DNA of 64,000 nucleotides from Utricularia gibba (Eukaryota > Streptophyta > Magnoliopsida > Lamiales > Lentibulariaceae). Below are positions 12,670 to 24,800 of this stretch, piece by piece (the stretch's first letter is position 1; every line of letters begins with the position of its first letter). The position numbers and the translations under genes are program-made. The stretch is taken from contig NEEC01000015.1 of NCBI GenBank assembly GCA_002189035.1, positions 1,984,001 through 2,048,000 on the forward strand, read 5' to 3'. The notes under the pieces are model-generated. The model was given only the letters and a program-made list of their open reading frames with translations, was not told the DNA's origin and ran no database searches.

Positions 12670-12800
12670 TAGAACAAGTTATCTCATTTTATAATTTGAA
12701 AGTTAAATAGTTCAGTATACAAAAAAATATAAATTATTAGTATTCAATTAATTTAATCTTTTCTAATGTAATTTACGTTTCTTGTTTATTTGAACTTCAT
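12670..12800 (+). repeat. Diverged AT-rich dispersed repeat, copy 1
   Basis: Shares an ordered set of short blocks (AATTTGAAAGTTAAATAGTT, ATAAATTATTAGTATTCA, TTTAATCTTTTCTAATGTAA) with copies near 13035 and 16490. The alignment by eye is imperfect but extends over more than 100 bp, more than base composition alone would give. Probably a fragment of an old transposable element; the family is not identified. Confidence 0.4.
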
Positions 12801-13034
12801 ATGTATTCATCTGATTCATTGTATTCTAAATTTCAACCTAATATCAGAGTAATTATATTATGGCATAGCTTGATTGGCCAATATAGGTTTTGTATAGGTC
12901 AGAGTTCCAATTAAAAAAAGAATAAAGAGATACATTGAATTTAGACGATAAAAATTAGAATAAAATATGATTTAAGTACTAACTACAATATAAAAAAACA
13001 AAAAATAAATCTTAATTGGATTGAAGACAAGTTT

Positions 13035-13190
13035 ACTTGAAAGCGAGTATTAAAATAAGCAATTTCATATCATGATTTGAAAATGAAATAATTTAATATA
13101 TAAAAAATTATAAATTATTAATAATCATTTGAATTTAATCTTTTTTAATATGATTTATGTTTTTTGTATACTCTATATATCACATATGAT
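13035..13190 (+). repeat. Diverged AT-rich dispersed repeat, copy 2
   Basis: Carries GAAAATGAAATAATTTAATA, then ATAAATTATTAATAATCATT, then TTTAATCTTTTTTAATATGA, in the same order as copy 1 and copy 3. It lies about 360 bp from copy 1 in the same orientation. Confidence 0.45.
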
Positions 13191-14065
13191 ATAATTTCTA
13201 AAGTATGAACTATGAATCGAATCCCAGAGGCCAGAGCTATTGAATAATTTTATCTCCCATGGGTAGCCGCGATCATGATGATACAGTGGACGCCATTGTC
13301 AGTGAGAGGTCAGGTCTTGTGCACAACAAGGAAGGCAGATTTATTTATGTGTGCATTCCCGTATTGGAAAATGATGGAGGGCAGCGGGAGGTACCACCAC
13401 TGGTGTCTGTCCAGCAGGGTAATTGAGACGAAAGGTGCCTCAGCATGGCTCGATAACAAAATCTCACTGCTGCCCAAGTGGCCTGTGGTCCTTCGCCATC
13501 AAGATAGAAAATTCAGTTGCTCCCTAACCATCACCACACACACAATGATACAAATAATTGGCTCACATAACCTGCCCCAGAAATTCAAAACTGGATACAT
13601 TGCAGCAGCTTTTCTTACCATCGAATCCATTAGAAAGACAAAACAAAGCAGATAAGTTTGTTGCAAGGGACTAGTGTTTGACAGACATCAAGGAGCACAT
13701 CGGTGAAGAACTGTAAATGAAAAGGATGAACATGATCGAGGACACCTAAAGCGAGTTTGCCATTGATGGTCGAAAATGGGTTTTCAGAGTTTCTTATTCT
13801 ACATAATTTTTCACATAGATTCCCCAGACTGGGGAATACACTTTTTTTCCCATGAAATGGTAGTTTAGTTAGAACTCGCACCTCTCCAGCCCATGTGACT
13901 GGTTTTTGGATATGACGCCTTTCGTAGATGCCGAGAAACCCTTTTGCTGAACGTGCACAGAGAAAAGCGCCCTCGCTGGATGAGATGAGATGCCTATCTC
14001 GGAAATGCCGACGACACGTGGCCCTCCATCCACCCTCCGATTTTGAGTACTGGGTGTTTTTTAGG

Positions 14066-14124
14066 ATGTACTTCGCCGTGCACCTTAGCTTTCCTATGAA
14101 ATGACTTCAGGTGGGGAGGGGTGA
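14066..14124 (+). promoter_or_regulatory. Two small upstream ORFs before the TCP gene
   Basis: An ATG at 14066 opens a 12-codon ORF ending with TGA at 14104. A second ATG at 14101 overlaps that end and opens a 7-codon ORF ending at 14124, 17 nt before the TCP ATG at 14142. If this region is in the mature leader, both could lower translation of the TCP protein. Whether it is transcribed, or removed by a leader intron, cannot be seen. Confidence 0.4.
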
Positions 14125-14141
14125 ACCATCCGTCGTGGTCG

Positions 14142-14795
14142 ATGCTGAAGAATCCCCGTGTCGTGCGCGTGTCCCGGGCCTTCGGAGGGAAGGATCGACA
14201 CAGCAAAGTGCGCACCGTGAGGGGACTTAGAGACCGCCGTGTCCGCCTCTCCGTCCAAACGGCGATGCAAGTGTATGATTTGCAAGATCGATTAGGAGTT
14301 GGCCAACCGAGCAAAGTGGTGGAATGGCTGCTCAACGCGGCTAAGGATGCGATCGATGAGCTTCCTCCGCTTCAGATCCCCGAAGGGAGCAGCTTCTTTC
14401 AAGGGCTTGAGCAGCCGAGCTCTCATCATCTTGAGTTCGTAGATCAGGCTCTGAATTGGAATCCCGATGCGGAAAGATTGGATTTTTCTGCGAGGATTGA
14501 TGCTGAGAAGGAGATCGCTGCTTCAGTGTTCAATCCGTTTGGAAGATGGGATCCTCCAAGAGGCCATGAGTTCCCGTATGGACACCATCAAGATGTGCAC
14601 GCCATTGGAGCTGCGCAATGGGCAACTGCTCATGTTGACCAACATGGAGTTCCTTGGCATCCTTCCTGGAAATTCGACTCGAAGTCAATCAACTTGCAAG
14701 ATGGCTCACGGATCCCAAATGTTTTCCTTGATTCATCAGGTGACGCCAGTTCGAGACCTCCCAGTCCTTCCAAAGTTCCTACTTGCTTGAAATAA
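14142..14795 (+). CDS. CIN-type class II TCP transcription factor (TCP5/13/17-like)
   Basis: A single-exon ORF of 217 residues. The TCP basic helix-loop-helix domain fills roughly residues 7-65: [20 protein letters not shown], then [20 protein letters not shown] and [20 protein letters not shown]. The class II spacing and the block ending DELPPLQ match the CIN subgroup of TCP5/13/17. No miR319 target-like block and no CYC/TB1 R-domain was seen. CIN TCPs act in the nucleus to restrain cell division and drive maturation in leaf margins and petals. An in-frame stop at 14097 and only a GTG at 14121 make the ATG at 14142 the first usable start, leaving few residues before the TCP domain; relatives usually have 20-40. 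A short true form, or an upstream coding exon not recognised here, are both possible. Confidence 0.9.
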   Translation: MLKNPRVVRVSRAFGGKDRHSKVRTVRGLRDRRVRLSVQTAMQVYDLQDRLGVGQPSKVVEWLLNAAKDAIDELPPLQIPEGSSFFQGLEQPSSHHLEFVDQALNWNPDAERLDFSARIDAEKEIAASVFNPFGRWDPPRGHEFPYGHHQDVHAIGAAQWATAHVDQHGVPWHPSWKFDSKSINLQDGSRIPNVFLDSSGDASSRPPSPSKVPTCLK

Positions 14796-16482
14796 GTGAC
14801 ATTTAATGTTTGATCTTTGTTCACAAACCTTGGTTGCAATCCGTGATTCCAACTTTCCTTCAGACAAAAAAACAAACACGAAACCCCAAATAAACAATAC
14901 TGGCAACCAGTTTCAGTATTCTGTTCATATGCATTTCTATTGTGAATCAGGTAAGAACCTCAGTTTGCTAGAAAACCAAACCATGAGGAGATCTTTTCAT
15001 ACAATGTCTGAATTGCCGAAGCTCTAACCTAACCCAGATTTTCCTAGGGTGCCACGACTACCCATGGAAGAGGAGAAACACGAGAGAAGATGAGGAAAAA
15101 GCAGAAAGAACGGAGACTGGTGCTTTGAGCTTTGATGCCTGCTTTGCACAGGATCCAATAAAGTAAGATCATCAATTTACTTTTTTTTAAAAACACCTAT
15201 CTCCCCATTTCACTTTCATTATTTCTTACGATGTAACCCTAAACATTAATTTATATTTGAAGATTACCATTAAATGATGCACATTTACCCTGAACCTCAA
15301 CTAGGGCAACTCAATCATGGGTTTCATGGATCACGCTATCGATTATTGAAATGAATGATTCGATGAATTGGACGAATATACATAAAATTTAAGTATATAA
15401 TCAATATAAATAATATTAAAAAAGATTAAATTCAACTAATTATTATTAATATATACTTTCTTATAAATATTTTATTTTTAAATCACGATATAGTATTATT
15501 TGTTTTAATATCTACTTTCAAGTCAAATTGATCTTTAATTCGATAAATACTTGTTTTTTATGATTTTAAATAATACTTAAATCATAGACCGATTTAATTT
15601 TTATCTCATAAATCCAATGTATCTCTTGTTTTATTTTTAACCAAAACGCAAACCAATACAAAATTTATTTTGACCACTCATGTTCTAATAACATATTGAA
15701 ATTAAAGATTGAATGAGTAAGACGAGCAAACCTAAGTGAGCCTCCTTTCACACGCACGAATGCATTAGGTTTAGAGCTAGACACAAGGAGCCAAGCGAGT
15801 CGGCTTGTTGATTAAACATCACAACTCCAGAGAGGTTTTTAGTCGAATAACCCAAACTGGATTCCTAAAATTTCTGTAGGTAAACCCCTTCGGGGAAGAA
15901 GAAGGAGCACAGAACAACGTCGTTGTAAGGATGTGTGTACCGTGTAGAGACATGTATAAAGTCATTAAAGCATGAGGGACCATGCATGCACAGACGCTGT
16001 CATAGAAGGGTCCCCCGACCTTACTGCATCCATCCATATGAGCCTCATGATTTTTTTTTTCTTGCGTATTGAATACCTACCCTATATAAAAGTATGGAAA
16101 CATAAGCAACCCACACTTTTTTCAGTGTGTAATCCTTTCGTGCACACAAGTGAATTTTTTATAATGTAGATTATTTGACTCTAAGTTCAATTCACACATG
16201 TTCTTTCGTGCATGAAAGCCCGTCACAGCTTATGTTTGCCGAGCCCATTTGCCGCAATCGGTGGCCAGATTCTTACAAAGCCTACACACTTAGAATCTAG
16301 AATCAGGGTTGCAGATGTTAGAATTAGAATAAGAACATCAGAAAAACAGTTCATTATTTTTTATTACATGTTTTATCGATTACTTCCAAAAGTCAAATGG
16401 TTCATTACCAACTTTTAAGGAAAATCAGCTAAATAGTTAAAATTGATCTTTAATGTGGGCTATTAGAATTGTGTAAATCCTA

Positions 16483-16660
16483 TTAGAACAAGCAATCATA
16501 TAATGAGATTTGAGGTTTAAAAATGAAATAATTAATTATATAAAAATTATAAATCATTAATGATTGATTAGTATTAATATTTTTTTTTGTGATTCACTTT
16601 GAAATTCACGTATGTTCGTTTGATCCATCAAATAATCATTAAAAACCTCACGTGTGGTCA
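16483..16660 (+). repeat. Diverged AT-rich dispersed repeat, copy 3
   Basis: Contains AGAACAAGC, AAAAATGAAATAATTAATTA, ATAAATCATTAATGATTGAT and a T-rich end in the same order as the copies near 12670 and 13035. It merges at its right end into the tandem repeat at 16610-16695. Confidence 0.4.
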
Positions 16661-16693
16661 TTCGATCCATCAAATAATCGTTAAAAACCTCAT
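16610..16693 (+). repeat. Tandem direct repeat, two units of about 41 bp
   Basis: GATCCATCAAATAATC, then an A or G, then TTAAAAACCTCA occurs twice (near 16620-16652 and 16661-16693) with only a few differences, preceded each time by a TCGTTT or TCATTC variant. This is a plain two-copy duplication in non-coding sequence. Confidence 0.8.
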
Positions 16694-18043
16694 GCTCCAA
16701 TGCGTGTTACACGCTGGAATGGACACAAGACGAATCTCTTCCAAAAGGGGTGGAAATGTGATGTGTTAGGCGCATCTTAAAACCTGTGTGCTGCTTAGAA
16801 TCACGAGTAGAGGGAAATGGGGGAAACAATACCGGGGGACACGAGATTAGGCCATCGAATCTCCATTAAAGCACCTGTGCCTAATCACTGATAATTGCGT
16901 AATCAATCATCTCATAAGTGGAGTACTGTACAATACCCAAAAAGGCCAAGATGGGAAGCAAAGCGTCTGCATCATGTCTTCCCAAACACACAACCCGGAG
17001 ATGGAGATGGGAGATCGCCACTCGTCACTCAGACCAGGTTCGCAAAAATCATTACCAAGTTGCTGGATCCTGGACATCATGAGTAGCCCTGAGGGATCAC
17101 TGTAGATTCTCAGAATCTACTCCTTAACCCCAGAATCCAACAAGAAGTAAATTCCAGATATTCGATGGTCGAATTCTGGGACGACTCGACGCATAGATTT
17201 ATTGCTATTTGCTCTCGATTTCATTGCCTCCATTTGCTTCACTTGACTACAAAAGTGATAGACGTGCAGAAGTCGTTCTTATTTTATATCCCTACATTTT
17301 AAGGAAACCTTTATTGTAATAATCTACCACGCATTTCTTTTATTGAAATCAATCCAAGAATCAAGACCCACCTCCCACCACCATTTTTTTCGCAGAATTA
17401 CAAAGAAAAATACCTCACTTTCTTCATCTGTAACGTCATAGATGACGAGGGTAAATTAACTTAACCGCGATCCTGCTACTTGAGCATATTATAAGTACGG
17501 AAATCATCACTTTCTATTTTAGTTCCCGTTTGTAATAACGAGGCCTGAATTACGTCAAATATGACGGTATAAATTAATGCACTAGAATGGAAAATTTTTC
17601 ATTTGCAAATTTTTGAATAAAATTGAGGATATTTTAGTAAAATATATTATAATAATATTATATGAATCTATAAAATAATATTTAAAAAAGCGATGATTGT
17701 AATTATTACTAAGAAATAAATATTGAAATGATTACATAATATTAAAATTAATATACACGCAGCACCGCCACGTTCAAGTTGCCTGGCCTCGCGGGATTAA
17801 AAGGATAAGTGTCATTATCAAGGTTGGTTAAATAGTATTTAGGCGGTGGGAAAATTGATCGCCGTTAAAATTGCATTTATTTTTATTTATTGAAAAATAA
17901 TATAAATATTGCCCATACGTATGCGAGTATCCACCACGTCAACAAATTGTATCATTTTTTTTTCGTAACTTTTTTTATTGGTTGATTACCGAGAAACCGT
18001 ATTTTGACTGCATCCCAATTCCCAACCCAGCCTAAAACCCCTT

Positions 18044-18050
18044 TATAAAT
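18044..18050 (+). promoter_or_regulatory. TATA box of the TPP gene
   Basis: TATAAAT at 18044-18050 is preceded by C-rich sequence and followed, some 80 bp on, by a clear leader-exon donor (CCG|GTGAG at 18132/18133). The spacing predicts a transcription start near 18075. Confidence 0.6.
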
Positions 18051-18132
18051 ACGCCCTCCGATTATCGTCTCTCCTTCCCATTTCACGGAATCCCCTCCTT
18101 GCCTGCAATTCGTCTTCCCTTCCAGAAAGCCG

Positions 18133-19507
18133 GTGAGCCGTCGATATATTATCCGTGTTTCTTCTTCCTCTTCACATTCGCGAGCTTCGAATGTGAGTTT
18201 CATGCATAATCGCGCATCGTTTATTGTTAACAAGCGGATCGTCTTCTCTGATTCGTCGTTTTTTTTTCTGACGGAGGAGTTTTATGTTTCCGAATCGGAG
18301 GTTGTTTGCGTTGTTGTTTTTGATAATCTGATTGCATGCCTTCCTGCATGGAGTAAGTAATTTTCGATGTCGATCGTCGATTTGATCGCGGTGAATGTTA
18401 CGCGTACTTTTCGCAGATCGTTAACTTTTTTTTTTCTGAGTGGTTTATTTTGGGGTGGGGAAGGCGGTTGCAGCGTGCGTTTCGTTTGCGGAAGCGCGGC
18501 GCGTGGGGCACGTGGCGGTGCCGTGGATTCACGCTCCGATGGGACAGGGACTGGGGATTGTCGGTGACTTTTTATGTCCGTTAAAAGTTGGGGATTTCAG
18601 TTGTTTTGGAGTTGTGCTCCAAAAAGAAATTTAAAGTGGGAGCGGGAATCTCCACCGCTAACGTGTCGCCGATCCGATTATTGGGCCTAAACTCGGCGGC
18701 TTCGGCCCACATGCTTGAGTTTCACTCCGAGCCCAGTTTTTTTTCTTATCTTTTCTCCCCTTTCTCCATTTTTAACGTATATTTTCTACTTTTAACGCCT
18801 TATTTTTATATTTAATAACCCTGTTCTGTCTTGTTTCTCATCATTTGTAGAACTGCCAATCATTCAAATAGACTTCTGCTTCTAGAAGTCGCACAACGTA
18901 CCTGGACCCTGGCTCTCTTGATTTTCTTTCAGTCAAAGTCTTCTCTATCTCAGAATAAAGTCATTATTTCAAAAATAATGAAAATTCAATTTTCGAAAAA
19001 AGACAGGTTTATTTGTACATATTTGTTGCCTTGTCGCATAGTCACAGTGTATCTCCTCAGATTCACGTGATTCCAATAATTTATTCTTCACGGTAATTAA
19101 ACTGGTTCGTACACTGGCACGTGACCCCTTTTTATTTAATTATTAATTCATCATCGTTGAATGTTTTTTTTTTTTTTTTTCGGTTTCTACATTTCGTGGT
19201 TTTAACTTTTTAAAGACAAAATCTGTTGGCTGCCGTTGGAACGAGGAAAGTGTACCCAAGCAACGCACACAGCTTATGTCCAAGATGTGGACATGCTGCT
19301 CTCATTATTTGTGTTTTTCCTTTTCTTTTGAAGTATTATTACAACTCACTCACTGACTCATTAAATATATGCACACTTTCATCCGTATGCTGCACCGCCC
19401 GAGTCATATGATGCTACCATCCTTTTGTTTGCTTCTCCTCCACACTTGTTCTGTTTTATATCAACAAAAGAAATGTAGAATGATTTTGTGTTCTCTTGTT
19501 GTTACAG
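18133..19507 (+). other. Long 5'-UTR intron of the TPP gene
   Basis: A GTGAG donor follows a short leader exon at 18132, and a GTTACAG acceptor ends 8 nt before the TPP ATG at 19516. The roughly 1.4 kb between has no conserved coding block. It carries three CACGTG cores (18509-18514, 19064-19069, 19118-19123), the first within CACGTGGCG, an ABRE-like form. Leader introns of this kind often boost expression in plants; that effect is inference here. Confidence 0.6.
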
Positions 19508-19515
19508 ATAAAGAT

Positions 19516-21228
19516 ATGGTGACACAGAGCATCAGGGGTGTTCTGGGCATTCAAAACTTGGTCTCTGACTCCCACCCCGATGATGATAACGTTAATGTAC
19601 CCACTGATAACCCCATTGTGACTGATGATGCAAGATATGCTTCGTGGCTGGTAATTTTTTTGATCTTGTAGTTAATATATGTAAGCTAATGTGCATGCTA
19701 AGGTTGTTTTTGCTTTGGGCAGGAAGAACATCCTTCGGCACTGATGTTATTTCATCCGAGAATGGGATCGAAATCGATGTCGGGGAAGCAGATCGTCGTG
19801 TTTCTGGATTATGATGGTACCCTTTCTCCGATCGTAGATGATCCGAACCACGCCTTCATGTCTGAGCCGGTAAGAGTTTGGGGCGGCATTCATAGTCACG
19901 CTTCTTTTGTACTGGAGTTCAGTGTTTTTTTGTTCTTTGTGTAGATGCGATCAGCTGTGCGTGAGGTTGGAAAGCTCTTTCCGACTGCCATAATAAGCGG
20001 CCGCAGCCGAAAGAAGGTCGGTTTTTTTCCCTCCGAAGATCTACATTTGCTTGTGTTGTTCGACAGTTGAGAGTGATTCGTGATTCCGAAAGGTTTATGA
20101 GTTCGTGAAGCTGGATGAAGTTTACTACGCCGGTAGCCATGGGATGGACATCATGGGGCCACCTCAGCAGCACATGAAGTCTTCCTATGATGGAAAATAC
20201 CAGATAAATACGCATGATGGCAAGGTCACTTCCACCTCTCCACATTTTCATTCCTCCTCGTATTCAATTCCCATTCTAGAACCCTCCAGAAATCTCGTTT
20301 CAAAGCTACACAAGCATCTCTAATTATTTATGAGTTTTCAGGGCAATGAGATCACCATCTTCCAACCCGCCAAGGAGTTCCTAACCACCATCAGTAAGGT
20401 GACACTCCCCCATTAGGGCACTCTTTTTCTGTCTTGTCCGCACATACCAAACTCACAACTTGACAGATCTTCGAGGAGCTCAAGAAACGGACGTCAGCGA
20501 TCCCGGGGACGTTCGTCGAAGACAACCGGTTCTGCATCTCCGTCCACCACAGACACGTCTCAGACGAGGTGGGTCGTAGACTTAAAACACACTGCTTCTC
20601 ACTCCTCCATCCATTTTTTTTTCTTTTTTGCTTTTCTATAGGACTACAAAGCGCTGGAGGGAATCGTAAAGGAAGTGCTGAAGAGGTACTCGCCCTCGTT
20701 CCACATGACCAGAGGCAAGAAGGTGATGGAGATCAGGCCATCCATCCAATGGAACAAGGGAAACGCCCTGGTTTACCTTCTTGAGACCATCGGCCTCACT
20801 TCCGACGTCCTTCCCCTGTACCTGGGCGACGACAAGACCGACGAAGACGCCTTCAAGGTCAGTCATTGCCCTAACACTCGGAAGCGTTTGTATGTGTGTT
20901 CGCTCTCATCAGCCATAATGCCGCAGTCACTAGTACAAACTAATTATTCACTCCTTAAACCTAAAACCATTTGCAACTCTGGCTGCTTCTGATGATTCAG
21001 AGCACACGCCTTAGGCAGTGGGAGTAGGTCTGCATGCTTATAAAACTAGAAAAAAACAAAATACAAGGGGACCTAAGGTGATATTCTATATTTTTTCTAG
21101 AATAAAAATACAAAAATGATAATTTATATTATAGTAAAAAAAAATATTTTTATATTTTTCTTTTGATATAACTCATCTTACTAGAAAAAGATGCTCATAT
21201 CATTTATTGGGCATGAAACTCGTTTTTT

Positions 21229-21259
<31 letters not shown>

Positions 21260-21409
21260 GTGCAGGCACTGCGAAAGCAGGGGATCGGGTACCCGATCAT
21301 CGTGTCGTCTGTTCCGAAAGAAACAGTAGCTTCACACTCGTTACGCGACCCATCGGAAGTGCTCTCGTTCTTGAAGCGCTTGGCAAACTGGTGGAAGGAA
21401 CAACCCTGA
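19516..21409 (+). CDS. TPP: Trehalose-6-phosphate phosphatase
   Basis: Eight exons join in phase: 19516-19650, 19723-19869, 19945-20016, 20093-20224, 20342-20398, 20467-20568, 20642-20857 and 21266-21409, giving 334 residues. HAD-phosphatase motifs are intact: [11 protein letters not shown] (about residues 72-82, nucleophile Asp in DYDGT), SGRSR (about 112-116) and [10 protein letters not shown] (about 277-286). [12 protein letters not shown] and [12 protein letters not shown] are plant TPP signatures. The enzyme removes phosphate from trehalose 6-phosphate, a sugar-status signal, usually in cytosol, plastid or nucleus. The N-terminal leader before YASWL is short, and the protein is shorter than many plant TPPs (about 370), so plastid targeting is doubtful. 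The last intron ends in 29 consecutive T before GTGCAG. Which of the several plant TPP paralogues this is cannot be told. Confidence 0.94.
21231..21259 (+). repeat. T29 homopolymer in the last TPP intron
   Basis: Twenty-nine T in a row form the polypyrimidine tract of the last TPP intron, six bases before the exon at 21266. Length variation here could change recognition of the final exon, which carries the end of the HAD domain. Confidence 0.9.
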
Positions 21410-21811
21410 CGACTGGGGGTTACCAGAGCCATAGGAGTGAAGTGTTTTAAGGCAAAGGAGTAAAAAGCTAAGTATTAGTATATATTACAAGGGGATTCTC
21501 GGGGTTTTTTGGTATGAGAGTCCCCGTATCGCCGTGTCCGTGTGCTATGTGTACTGACGTGTAGACAGACACTCGAGGCTTCTTCTTACTACAATTATCG
21601 TAGTAGTTTAAGATTAGAACCAACATCAAGTATCAAACAATTAAAACTAAACAGAGGTAACCAAAGAACATTACAGACGGAAAAATGGTCACCGGAACTT
21701 AACAAGCAGTTATACGTACGGCACAAATGAAGTCACCACACCATGCTCTTTGATTCTTGACAAACTAACTTCCCACTCAGCGAAAGGAGGCAGCAGAGTC
21801 ACCTTTTTTTG
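21410..21811. other. Convergent 3' ends of the TPP and PTB genes
   Basis: About 400 bp between two facing stop codons (21409 on plus, 21812 on minus). It holds only the two 3' UTRs; there is no room for another gene. Confidence 0.7.
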
Positions 21812-24800
21812 TCACTGAGGATGATAAGGGGGCCTGGGTGAGGACTGTGACATGCCAGTGCCCATTGGAGGAGCACCGTACTGGTAGTTGTGCATATGCA
21901 TCGGTACACCAGGGGCTCCTTGGCTCCAGCCGGAAGAAGGGGAGGTGACAGCATGGGAGTCTGGAGCAGAATGATATTGGGATCCATTGTACGGATGAGC
22001 AGCAGGGCCTCCCATCGGATATGGCTGCGTTGCTAATGTGGAGGGCTGAGCATTCAGCACTGACGTGCTAGGGATTGTGTAGTCTCTGCTCCTGTCGTTA
22101 TTGACCTACAATGGGGAATCGTTAGTGACTACTTCCGGTGCCCCGAGGGTGAAAGTTTTCAAGGTCCGGCTTCCACTAGATGGCTCACCTTAATGCTGAG
22201 ATCAGTGTGTCGAGAATAGGAAATATGCAACTTGCAGTAACCACCATCGTATATGCAATGTCCTTCCAGTGCCCCCTTTGCAACCACAGCAGTCTGTACA
22301 TCTGCAATGACAAATGACCGATTAGTAGGTGTTCCTGTATCAGAGAGCTGATGGTCAAAACAAATGGAACTATAGGCACCAGGGTACTGTACAAGGGCCT
22401 GAAGACCACCATTCTTGTCAAAAATTGCGATTTTCAGGACCGGCCCAAATGCAGAAAAAACCTTAGGAAGAAGATACCACAATAATTACGATAGGTTCAA
22501 ATTGAGTAGCGATCCACAGCTTTCTCAGGTCAAGTGGAGGTACCGTATGTAACACATCCAATGTAACAGCATACTGCATGTTCTCGATTGATGCCAATAG
22601 AACATTGCTCTCTGGCTCAAGCTTTTTGCCATCGATTCCAGCATTGAACTGAAAATAATGCGGATGATATCAGAATGGTAGGAAGCAGAAGCATCCATGG
22701 TAACAGAATGCAAAAACCATTATATTTATATTGAATTACATAGCTGCTACTAAAGCAAATACGTGAGTAATAAGTTTCATTTTTTCCTTAAAAAAAAGCA
22801 TAAACAGAAATCGTAGTCTTTTCAAACTGAACACTTTTTTTAAACCTACCTGTCCACTTGCATCTATAGCCGAGGGAGCAACAGGTAAGAGGGGGTTTGT
22901 GTAGTCCCTGAGTAAATGAAATACATGTCAAGTAAGCTGCATGACATATATTAAAAAAAAAATAGCCATTATTACATGGGGCATTAAAATCATTAAACAG
23001 AAAGTGAGTATACCTGCTGCGATGACTCTGGAATTTTACGCTCAGATCTGTATGCGCAGAGTAGGTGATTCTTAGTGAGCATGGGCCAAGCTCATGAATC
23101 AAATAACTGAGCAATAAAACAGAGTCAGGATACCAGTCGACATGGGCACAGAATCAGAAGATGATTACACAATGGGAATGGAAAAGCAATAATTATACTC
23201 AACGTAGTGACTGAACCAGCAATGGATTTCAGTTAACTTCCCAGTCTTACTTGCCCCAAACAAAAATCCATGAATACTAACGATGTAGGTAAAACAACAC
23301 CTAAATTAAAATGGCCCTCGGTGTAAAAGGAAAAGGTGAGTTGAATAACTAAGATAGTTAGAGTTGGCGGAGGGAGCATGCATGTACCCCTGTTGATTGT
23401 TAATATAGCTTCAGAGGATGTCCGGGCCCCAAGGAATGAACACGACATCTACAGAAATATGATCGACAACAGTTGCATTACATCTGTGGCCAAAACTAAA
23501 TCCACATCACCTAGGAATGCTTCTTCCATCAAGGGCATCCTTGGCAGCTGAGGCAGTTTCTGTGTCAGAAAATTGCACCAGGGCCTGGAAAAAATAAGGA
23601 ATATGGCGATTCCTTGGCAAAGAAATGCAATTTTATCATTTTTCTAATACTTCAAAAAATCAGTACCTGAAATCCAGCAGTCTTTTCGAACGTGGTGATC
23701 TTATGAACAAACCCAAATGCAGAAAATACCTGCAAAGCAGATGCCATCCATTAACGCACCAGACAATACTGAAAATGAACAAGTAGCACTTTTAACTAGT
23801 ATTTTCATTCTGAAAAAATCATTTATGCAAAGAGTGTCCAAATAAAACATGCCCAAAAAGAACAAGTACATAGCAAGATACATGTGTAGCGTTCAAAAAA
23901 AAAAGAATTGAGACTGAAGTGAACATAAAAAATAAAATCCACAGCATTCTCCTGACGTTACAAAATATTTTTTGACACCTTAAGAAAAAGATGAAACAGA
24001 ATAACAAATTAAACGAGCCTTACAATGATGCAAGCTGAAACGAGACTATATTAAAAAGAAAAGGAGAACATCAATGCTCTATACAAGGAGCAAATGAAAT
24101 CATTTGAGTTCGCTTGGAAAATACATGGGACAGAATTATGAAGACGAAGGGCACAGAGAGAGTCAGTGTTAAGTTAAGGAGAAAAGAGACAAACACAAAT
24201 GCATTCTTTCTCCCAAGGAATAAGCTGCCATCAGGATATATCCTTGACATGTTCCTGCTGATTCACGCACTCTTGTCAAATAAAAGCTTTGTAACAAATG
24301 GCAGACATTCACATAATAACCACGGAGAACACCTTTTTAATGCTTGGATGTATTGTACGAACTTGCACTATCAAAGTTCTTACCAAGTGCAACACATCGA
24401 TGCTAACAAGACGTGCATCATTTCCCTCAATGGTTACCAATAACACATTACCAGCAACATCTGCAACAGTTTTATTGTTCACAATTTCTTGCCGGTTTGA
24501 GTACTGCAGGTACACAGTTTTCCCTCGCACCTGAGCAGGCTCAGATGACGAAGCATAATATGATATCATAGCAATTGCTTGGTTCAATTCCGCCTAAATA
24601 GCACAAAAAGCAAATGACGTGAGAAACCCAGCATGTGTTATAAATATAACAACAAAAAGTCTGGCAAGCGCTTACAAATTCAATGAAAGCCTGATTTTTG
24701 TTGGCTCCAACATTACACTTGGTATTGACAACTTTTCCAAATGGATTTCCCAACTCAATCAATTCTTCTTCTGTGCATTCCCATGGCAGATTTCTGAGAT

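Larger units (their letters stand above)
11760..14100. other. AT-rich intergenic region with repeat copies and two unplaced coding-like islands
   Basis: This stretch is strongly AT-rich apart from two islands. One at about 12430-12665 is open on both strands for about 80 codons. Another starts with ATG at 13260 and is open for 48 codons before a TGA, followed by a possible GT donor. Neither matches a family I know. Two diverged copies of an AT-rich repeat lie at about 12670-12800 and 13035-13190. The final few hundred bases must hold the TCP promoter and leader. Confidence 0.5.
14796..18043. other. Intergenic region between TCP and TPP genes
   Basis: About 3.2 kb. The first few hundred bases are presumably the TCP 3' UTR. 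The rest is AT-rich with a third copy of the dispersed repeat and a short direct tandem repeat near 16610-16695. No supportable coding exon; the ORFs at 15819-16418 and 16895-17086 show no family features. Confidence 0.55.
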
